DNA from: Acidobacteriaceae bacterium KBS 89
GTDB taxonomy: Bacteria > Acidobacteriota > Terriglobia > Terriglobales > Acidobacteriaceae
Assembly: GCA_000381605.1 (NCBI GenBank)
Contig: KB906757.1
Location: 1-64,000, forward strand
DNA length: 64,000 nucleotides
Direction: 5' to 3'
The notes beneath the pieces are model-generated. The model saw only the letters and a program-made list of their open reading frames with translations. It made no database searches and was not told the origin of the DNA. How positions within the stretch are numbered: position 1 is the first letter of the stretch; each line of letters starts with the position of its first letter. Shown one piece after another: positions 59,095-64,000 of this stretch. A program made the translations under genes and the position numbers.

Positions 59095-60147
59095 TTACCC
59101 AGCATCGGCTGCCTCAACCGACGCACCCGCTGCTTCACTCTCCTGCGCGACTCGCTTCAGACTTACGTGCTCCACCTGCGAGTAGATGAAACCGGCTGGA
59201 ATGATACAAAGGAAGGTCACCACTAATAAGACCGCCCCGCATGCGGTCGCCGCCTCAATCGGGGCTCCATAAAACGTATGCATTGCTGTTGCCGTGACCG
59301 CGATCTGGGTAAACCAGCCGATGATCGGAAGCTGTAAGAGAGAACCACCGATACTCACCGCCATCAGCAACATAGTCCGCGAAAAAGTCAGGCCGCTCAA
59401 CTCGGGAGTTTGCACAAACGCATGCGCCGTTTGCAGATAAACCAACCCGATCAGTCCCCACATCGCCAGCGACAAGAAAACCACCACGCCGAAGTCCCGC
59501 GCCGACCTCAGCGCATTCAATCCGTCGCGAAACCCGATAATCTTTGTCGCAATGCTCTCTCCGGCCGACTTCGATAGCAGCCCGATCGTGCTCCGCGCAA
59601 ACGCAGCGACGGTCCCGCCCGCCACCCGTACTGCGCCAGCAAAGACAGCAATCGCCAACGTGGCCCCCATGCTCAACGCGCCAGCTCGAACGAAAACGTC
59701 ATGGTGCGGAAGGGTCTTCGGAGTAAACGCCAGCGCGGATGAAAAGATCACCGCCGCCGCCCCCAGATCGAACATGCGCTCGATCGTGTAAACGGCCACC
59801 TGCGAACTCAACGACAGCCCAAGACGACGCGCCACCAGGTATGGCCGGGTCAGGTCCGCCAACCGCCCAAACAATGCCACTGCGGTAAAGCCAATGAACT
59901 GAGATCCCAGGAGGGAGGCAGCTGAGACCTTCTTCGTCGACGACACAAAAACGGCCCAACGCAGAGCGCGTAGCCAGTACGTCGCATAGATCATCGCAAT
60001 TGCAACCACAATATGGCCTATGCTTACGAATCGTAACTGCTGCCAGAACATTACCCAGTCAAAATGGACTCTATTCCGGAACAGCACAATGATTGCCCCC
60101 AGGGCGACAACGACCACCAACCAAAGAACTCCGTTACGCTTCGTCAT
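59095..60147 (-). CDS. Flippase-like (UPF0104/LPG synthetase TM) membrane protein
   Basis: About 350 residues with eight or so hydrophobic segments. MTKRNGVLWLVVVVALGAIIVLFRNR opens the protein. The block IATYWLRALRW, FVGFTAVALFGRLADLTRPYLVARRLGLSLSSQVAVYTIERMFDLGA matches the flippase-like domain found in MprF-type and UPF0104 proteins. The C-terminus is hydrophilic. It is probably involved in lipid transfer across the membrane; the lipid is unknown. The ATG at 60147 was taken; a GTG at 60156 is possible. It lies downstream of the lytic transglycosylase gene on the same strand (32 bases). Confidence 0.85.
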   Translation of the reverse strand: MTKRNGVLWLVVVVALGAIIVLFRNRVHFDWVMFWQQLRFVSIGHIVVAIAMIYATYWLRALRWAVFVSSTKKVSAASLLGSQFIGFTAVALFGRLADLTRPYLVARRLGLSLSSQVAVYTIERMFDLGAAAVIFSSALAFTPKTLPHHDVFVRAGALSMGATLAIAVFAGAVRVAGGTVAAFARSTIGLLSKSAGESIATKIIGFRDGLNALRSARDFGVVVFLSLAMWGLIGLVYLQTAHAFVQTPELSGLTFSRTMLLMAVSIGGSLLQLPIIGWFTQIAVTATAMHTFYGAPIEAATACGAVLLVVTFLCIIPAGFIYSQVEHVSLKRVAQESEAAGASVEAADAG

Positions 60148-60179
60148 CGCTCTCACTTCGTCTGCGCGTCCGCGCTGGT

Positions 60180-60902
60180 TTACTTTGTCTGTGAGATCAG
60201 GGCCATCTGTTTTCGCCGGTTAAACTCCCGGATGACCCGCGCAACATACTCTCGCGTCTCGCGATAGGGAGGGATGCCGTGATACTTGTCCACCGCACCC
60301 GGTCCCGCGTTGTAGGCGGCCAACGCCAGCGCCACGTTATCGTGGTAACGGGTTAGCAGAGCGTCCAGATAGGCTGTTCCACCCGCGATGTTCTGCTCCG
60401 GCTTAAATGCATCGTCTACACCCATCTCGCTCGCCGTGCCCGGCATCAACTGCATCAGCCCTTTGGCACCCGTCCGCGAAACCGCCGTCACATGTCCGCC
60501 ACTCTCTGCCCGCACCACGCTAGCAAGCAGGTCCTCATCAATGTGGTGCGCGGCGCCGGCATGGGCAAGCATCTCGTGCATTTCTTCCTTTGTCGGAGCA
60601 GCCATGATAGTCGCTGGGCTTGGCGACTTAACCGCGATTACCGGATCCTGAATGTCTGCGACCGTCTCCACCCGCACTACCGAGTCCACCGCGACCTCGA
60701 GATAGTTTGCCTCTCCCATTGCAGTGGAACCGTTGCGCGCGAGGTAGAGCCGAATCTTGTCCCCTACGGACTCGCGACGTACACAATCCAGCTCAAAGCC
60801 GTTCTTGAGCGTAACGTGCTCCATCGCATGAGCGGAGGGACACAGCAGCATCATCGCCAGCCCAAGCCAAATCGGTCCAAAGTTATACGCTCTAAGCCGC
60901 AT
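60180..60902 (-). CDS. SLT-domain lytic transglycosylase
   Basis: 240 residues cleaving peptidoglycan between MurNAc and GlcNAc. A signal peptide (GLAMMLLCPSAHA) precedes a 70-residue beta-rich stretch (MEHVTLKNGFELDC onwards). The family-1 transglycosylase domain (about 105-240) has catalytic Glu133 in VVRAESGGHVTAVSRTGAKGLMQLMPGTA and AYNAGPGAVDKYHGIPPYRETREYV. GAGAG precedes the ATG at 60902. Confidence 0.93.
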   Translation of the reverse strand: MRLRAYNFGPIWLGLAMMLLCPSAHAMEHVTLKNGFELDCVRRESVGDKIRLYLARNGSTAMGEANYLEVAVDSVVRVETVADIQDPVIAVKSPSPATIMAAPTKEEMHEMLAHAGAAHHIDEDLLASVVRAESGGHVTAVSRTGAKGLMQLMPGTASEMGVDDAFKPEQNIAGGTAYLDALLTRYHDNVALALAAYNAGPGAVDKYHGIPPYRETREYVARVIREFNRRKQMALISQTK

Positions 60903-61228
60903 TGCCACTCTCAAAGCCTATCATTCTCATCCCTTGGAGAGGTTCCCAAGTGACTGCTACTATTGCGCCATTTTGGCGTTTACTCCACGCAGAACGAGCC
61001 GGGACACCTGTTATTCCTGCTCAGATATTGGAGCGTTTCTCGGGCCTTCTGGATTTGCCAGAGGCGAACTCGGTCTTCGCCATGAGGGTGGATCTGAGGC
61101 AGCCGCAGGCTTTACAAGCGAGTCTTCGGGGCTCGAAATGCCCACCAGACGCAATATCTTTCCAATTACACGAACAATGGGTCGCATATTAATCCTTGCC
61201 TCGGATAAAGCTACGCTATCTTTAACCG
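60903..61228. other. Divergent intergenic region before the DUF481 gene
   Basis: About 325 bases between the divergent lytic transglycosylase and DUF481 genes. Several short frames exist on the plus strand, none with recognisable motifs or a good ribosome binding site. It presumably carries both promoters. Confidence 0.4.
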
Positions 61229-62416
61229 ATGACCCCCAACCTTAAATTGACCCCGATCCGTGGGCTAGGTAAGTTCAACAGCCTGCTTGCTTTGAGCCTA
61301 GTTATGGGCGGACTGTTTCAGCAGTCTGCCAAAGGATGGGCACAGACCGCCGCGAAGGCGGACCCAGATGTAATCGTGTTTACGAACGGCGACCAATTAA
61401 CCGGAACACTGGAGCGGGCGACCGGTGATTCATTTGTTTTCAAGAGCGACGTCGTTGGCGAAGTGACTGTTTCGGCGGAGAAGATCAAGGAGTTGCGTAC
61501 CTCGGGTAAGTTCGTCGCCCTGAAGAAGAATGAGAAGATCACCCGCGCTGCTAAGCAGCCGGGCACGGTCACATACGGAGACAATGCAATTAACGTGGCG
61601 GCCACTCCGACGACTGCTCCGGAGGTGGTTCCTGTCAAAGATCTGGCATACCTGATCGATAGTGCCACCTTTAACCAGGAGGTGACCAGCAATCTAGGAA
61701 TCTGGTATGGATGGCACGGATCGCTCTCGGGCGGAATCTCGGTGGTTGAGTCCACGCAAACCGGCCAATCTTACACTGCTGCAGTCAACCTTATCCGGTT
61801 AGTTCCTTCGGTTGCCTTTCTGCCGCCACGGACGCGTTCCACAGTCAACGTACTGGAGACTTACGGCAAGATCGATCAGCCGTTTGTACCGTCGACTCCG
61901 CCTATCCTTGCCTCGGTGACCAAGACGAGCATCTTCCATGCCGACGCGGAGCACGATAAATACTTCAACTCAAAGATCTATGGTCTGGTCGGCTTGTCGT
62001 TCGATCACAACTATGGGCAAGGCCTGAACTTTCAGCAGATCTACGGTGTTGGTATCGGCTGGACCGTCATTCAGACTCCTGTGCACGAGTTCGATGTCAA
62101 AGCAGATGTGCACTATGAACGGCAGAACTTTCAGCCGCCTACGCCGAACACGGACCTTATCGGCTCGAGCTTCACCGAGGTCTATCACCGAAACCTGCCG
62201 GCAAAGATGATCTTCACTGAGAGCGGAACATTCATTCCGGCGTGGAATAACTTCAGCGCCTATTCAGCGATCTTTGCAGCCGGGTTGCAACTGCCAACCT
62301 ATAAGCGGCTCAGTCTCAATATCAATTTGCTGGACAACTATCTCAACAATCCTGCATTTGGATATAAGAACAACAGCCTGCAGTTTGTGACCGGTATTGC
62401 TTACACACTGAAATAG
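61229..62416 (+). CDS. DUF481 outer-membrane beta-barrel-like protein
   Basis: 395 residues. A leader (LLALSLVMGGLFQQSAKGWAQ) precedes a small beta domain (about 48-90, VIVFTNGDQLTGTLERATGDSFVFKSDVVGEVTVSAEKIKEL). A beta-barrel-like region (about 150-395) follows, with alternating strands such as LGIWYGWHGSLSGGISVV, HEFDVKADVHYERQNF and LQFVTGIAYTLK. DUF481 proteins are outer-membrane proteins of unknown role. It is transcribed alone, followed by a strong terminator. Confidence 0.87.
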   Translation: MTPNLKLTPIRGLGKFNSLLALSLVMGGLFQQSAKGWAQTAAKADPDVIVFTNGDQLTGTLERATGDSFVFKSDVVGEVTVSAEKIKELRTSGKFVALKKNEKITRAAKQPGTVTYGDNAINVAATPTTAPEVVPVKDLAYLIDSATFNQEVTSNLGIWYGWHGSLSGGISVVESTQTGQSYTAAVNLIRLVPSVAFLPPRTRSTVNVLETYGKIDQPFVPSTPPILASVTKTSIFHADAEHDKYFNSKIYGLVGLSFDHNYGQGLNFQQIYGVGIGWTVIQTPVHEFDVKADVHYERQNFQPPTPNTDLIGSSFTEVYHRNLPAKMIFTESGTFIPAWNNFSAYSAIFAAGLQLPTYKRLSLNINLLDNYLNNPAFGYKNNSLQFVTGIAYTLK

Positions 62417-62426
62417 GACGATGCAT

Positions 62427-62458
62427 AAAAGAGCGGTCCTGATCGGGACCGCTCTTTT
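62427..62458. terminator. Bidirectional intrinsic terminator between DUF481 and beta-barrel genes
   Basis: AAAAGAGCGGTCC / GGACCGCTCTTTT (arms 62427-62439 and 62446-62458) is a perfect 13-bp stem with a 6-base loop and T-tails in both directions. Confidence 0.92.
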
Positions 62459-62474
62459 TGTTTTTTTAATCGGA

Positions 62475-63221
62475 CTATTTGATCTTGCCGAAGCGGTAGA
62501 CGATACCGGCATTGAATCCAAAGTTGTTCTGAATCGTTCCCGGAGGCCCATGGGTTGTATCTGTCGGATCGAGCCGGAAGAAGGTTCCGACATAGGTCGG
62601 CGACACCCTGAAGGCAAGGTTTGGATAGAAGTTGTAGTCGATGTTGGCTCCGAGGCTGAAGGCAGGCTTGGTGGTTGACTGCCAGACTCCCAGTTCGGCC
62701 GACGTAAGTCCCTTGGCGGCACCGTCAAATTTGCCCAGCGCTACACCGCCTTCGGCTGTAGCAGTCACTGCAATCTTTTCCTTCGCGTAGAGTCTGTAGG
62801 CTACGCCTCCGAGAAAGGGGTACTCCGAGATCTGGGGATTGAATGGTAGGAAGGGCGGAGGGCAGTTGTTAGTGCAGGTGTTGTTTCCGATCTTGGCGTT
62901 TCCGTACATCCCGCGAATGTCGCCGATGATGCCCAGCTTCGGGTTGAGGAAGTAGGTTGCGGTCATGAAGAACGTTACTTCGTTGTTCTTCTGCAGGATC
63001 GATCCAGGCTGGAAGCGTATGTAGCCGCCACCGCCGGCGACCTCAAAGCGATGGCTGTAGGTCTCGGCGATCGTTCTCTCAACACGGGCCTTACGGTTGG
63101 CGCTCGATTCGCGGCGGGTGCGACGCGTTGTCTGTGCCTGTATGGCAACTGCTCCACTGGCTATTGAGCCTGCCAGCAACACTCCTGCTACCTTCTTCAC
63201 ACTCAATCTGAAACCGAACAT
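62475..63221 (-). CDS. Outer-membrane beta-barrel protein
   Basis: 248 residues. A signal peptide (VKKVAGVLLAGSIASGAVAIQAQ) precedes a basic linker (TTRRTRRESSANRKARVERT). A barrel domain of about ten strands ends NFGFNAGIVYRFGKIK, where the terminal Tyr/Phe-rich strand suggests insertion by the Bam machinery. It belongs loosely to the outer-membrane beta-barrel (OmpA/Ail-like) group. The ATG at 63221 follows a TTG one codon earlier. No neighbour suggests its function. Confidence 0.8.
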   Translation of the reverse strand: MFGFRLSVKKVAGVLLAGSIASGAVAIQAQTTRRTRRESSANRKARVERTIAETYSHRFEVAGGGGYIRFQPGSILQKNNEVTFFMTATYFLNPKLGIIGDIRGMYGNAKIGNNTCTNNCPPPFLPFNPQISEYPFLGGVAYRLYAKEKIAVTATAEGGVALGKFDGAAKGLTSAELGVWQSTTKPAFSLGANIDYNFYPNLAFRVSPTYVGTFFRLDPTDTTHGPPGTIQNNFGFNAGIVYRFGKIK

Positions 63222-63359
63222 CAACGATTACTCCTGCACAAGCTTGGCTTTGCTATGGTGGAACTCGAGGGCCGCTGGTGTAGAACCGGCTGGGCCAATA
63301 TCTTATTAGAACATCCGCCGCGCTTTAGAGCGGCCCAACTACCCGGGAGTAGCTCCATA

Positions 63360-63914
63360 ATGGCGAAAAAAAGCAGCGGCGGCGGTTTTGGCAAGATCTT
63401 TCTCGGCTTTCTCCTCGGCGTTGCTACGGTCGCCTTAGGACTCTTCGCGTATCTCAAGTTCGGGCCGCTGCCGGTCGCTGTCTCCGACGCTCCGCTCCCT
63501 TTCGAGAAGGAGATCGTCAAGCTTCCACTGAACGCTCGCATTGAACGCGAGTCGAAGACTGCTCCGTTCGCCATCAGTGAAGACGTCTTCGAATCAGGTG
63601 CTCATGTTTATCGCGCACAGTGTGCCAGTTGCCACGGCACCCCCGGACATGATGTCGGTTACGCGAAGTACATGTTCCCGTCGGCTCCGCAGCTTTGGAA
63701 GAAGCATGGCACCCACGGTGTGGTCGGTGTGAGCGACGATGAGCCGGGCGAGACTTATTGGAAGGTGGCGAACGGAATTCGCCTTACCGGTATGCCTTCC
63801 TACTCCCATGTTCTTTCCGACGCACAGATGTGGCAGGTCAGCCTGCTGTTGAAGAATGCGGACAAGGAACTGCCTAGGCCAGTAACGGAGATCCTGAACT
63901 CGCCAACACCTTGA
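63360..63914 (+). CDS. Membrane-anchored cytochrome c, mono-heme
   Basis: 184 residues. An N-terminal helix (KIFLGFLLGVATVALGLFAY, about 12-31) anchors it on the periplasmic side. The heme-binding CASCH is at 88-92 and a likely axial Met at Met145 (LTGMPSYSH). The region between shows the class I cytochrome c fold (HGTHGVVGVSDDEPGETYWKVANGIR). It probably shuttles electrons between respiratory complexes. The ATG at 63360 was selected; an earlier ATG at 63255 gives no signal-like start. The downstream gene on the opposite strand ends at 63915. Confidence 0.9.
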   Translation: MAKKSSGGGFGKIFLGFLLGVATVALGLFAYLKFGPLPVAVSDAPLPFEKEIVKLPLNARIERESKTAPFAISEDVFESGAHVYRAQCASCHGTPGHDVGYAKYMFPSAPQLWKKHGTHGVVGVSDDEPGETYWKVANGIRLTGMPSYSHVLSDAQMWQVSLLLKNADKELPRPVTEILNSPTP

Positions 63915-64000
63915 TTATTGAAGGATGGGGATGCCTGCGATGCGGCGTGACCACTCCTCGGGGCCGGTCTGGTGGACGCTGGTCCCTTTGCTGTCGACCG
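63915..64000 (-). CDS. 3' end of an unidentified protein, cut by the window edge
   Basis: A minus-strand frame runs from the window end to a TAA at 63915-63917. Its last residues read TSVHQTGPEEWSRRIAGIPILQ. It is open over the 28 codons available and convergent, one base after the cytochrome stop. The family was not recognised. Confidence 0.5.
   Translation of the reverse strand, partial: VDSKGTSVHQTGPEEWSRRIAGIPILQ

Noticed and set aside
60934..61245. Plus-strand open frame of about 100 codons before the DUF481 gene
   Set aside because: No recognisable motif and no good start; it overlaps the start of the DUF481 gene and looks like a random frame.
1..64000. CRISPR array, tRNA or rRNA genes
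   Set aside because: I looked for regularly spaced repeats and for the tRNA T-loop pattern and saw neither.

Overview
The window is a gene-dense stretch of a GC-rich, Gram-negative bacterial chromosome. The envelope genes (OmpA-family protein, patatin-BamA type protein, DUF481 and beta-barrel proteins, undecaprenyl-diphosphate phosphatase) point to a diderm. The overall mix suggests Acidobacteriota, probably class Terriglobia (Granulicella/Edaphobacter/Terriglobus relatives). That mix includes a Tat-exported Gfo/Idh/MocA oxidoreductase, an M13 peptidase, a GH16 glucanase, Ku, a YpdA-type bacillithiol disulfide reductase and many short acidobacterial-style hypotheticals. The taxon is an inference from gene content; there is no rRNA or tRNA gene here to fix it. 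I saw no prophage or CRISPR array.

Layout. 0-1 kb: a frameshifted IS110-family transposase cut by the window edge. 1.5-3.6 kb: a DUF4239 membrane protein and Ku. 3.8-10.3 kb: a long leftward operon-like run phoH > GH16 glucanase > ybeY > corC-like > apbE > Gfo/Idh, with stop/start overlaps at three junctions. It diverges from rpsT, and sigma70-like promoters are visible for both directions. 11-21 kb: a proline-tailed exported protein, M13 peptidase, EamA transporter, FUSC transporter, MATE exporter, DUF4197 and STAS proteins. 21-28 kb: threonine synthase, a small membrane protein, a lone GvpL/GvpF-type protein, an OmpA-family protein, an SDR and an MDR oxidoreductase. 28-33 kb: a DrrA/DrrB-type ABC exporter, YpdA, and two response regulators without a kinase. 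33-43 kb: DUF3999, FtsK, a DUF2383-type helical-bundle protein with a possibly structured leader, UppP, an SH3/TPR-like exported protein, threonine dehydratase, a hydrolase relic and a patatin/BamA fusion. 43-48 kb: RNase J, an acyltransferase and a disulfide oxidoreductase whose reading frames overlap. 48-58 kb: the aspartate-family cluster. 58.5-64 kb: NrdR, a flippase-like membrane protein, a lytic transglycosylase, DUF481, a beta-barrel protein, cytochrome c and the 3' end of one more gene.

How the genes fit together. asd-lysC-dapB-(M29 peptidase)-(Tat-type aminotransferase)-dapA-dapD run in one direction. They cover aspartyl-phosphate to N-succinyl-2-amino-6-oxopimelate, i.e. most of the succinylase branch to diaminopimelate and lysine. 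thrC lies about 30 kb away. Envelope work is a second theme: FtsK, UppP, lytic transglycosylase, OmpA, the patatin-BamA protein and several exported beta proteins. RNase J and YbeY are the RNA-processing enzymes, with PhoH as an associated ATPase.

The most interesting unexplained structures are four. (1) A nested inverted-repeat element just upstream of the DUF2383 gene. (2) A phased 11-bp repeat between the convergent oxidoreductase and dapD genes. (3) A GH16 gene inserted into the normally contiguous phoH-ybeY pair, with an N-terminal extension built on a palindrome. (4) A lipoprotein carrying a cupredoxin-like copper-ligand pattern. None of these is proven to be a new system.
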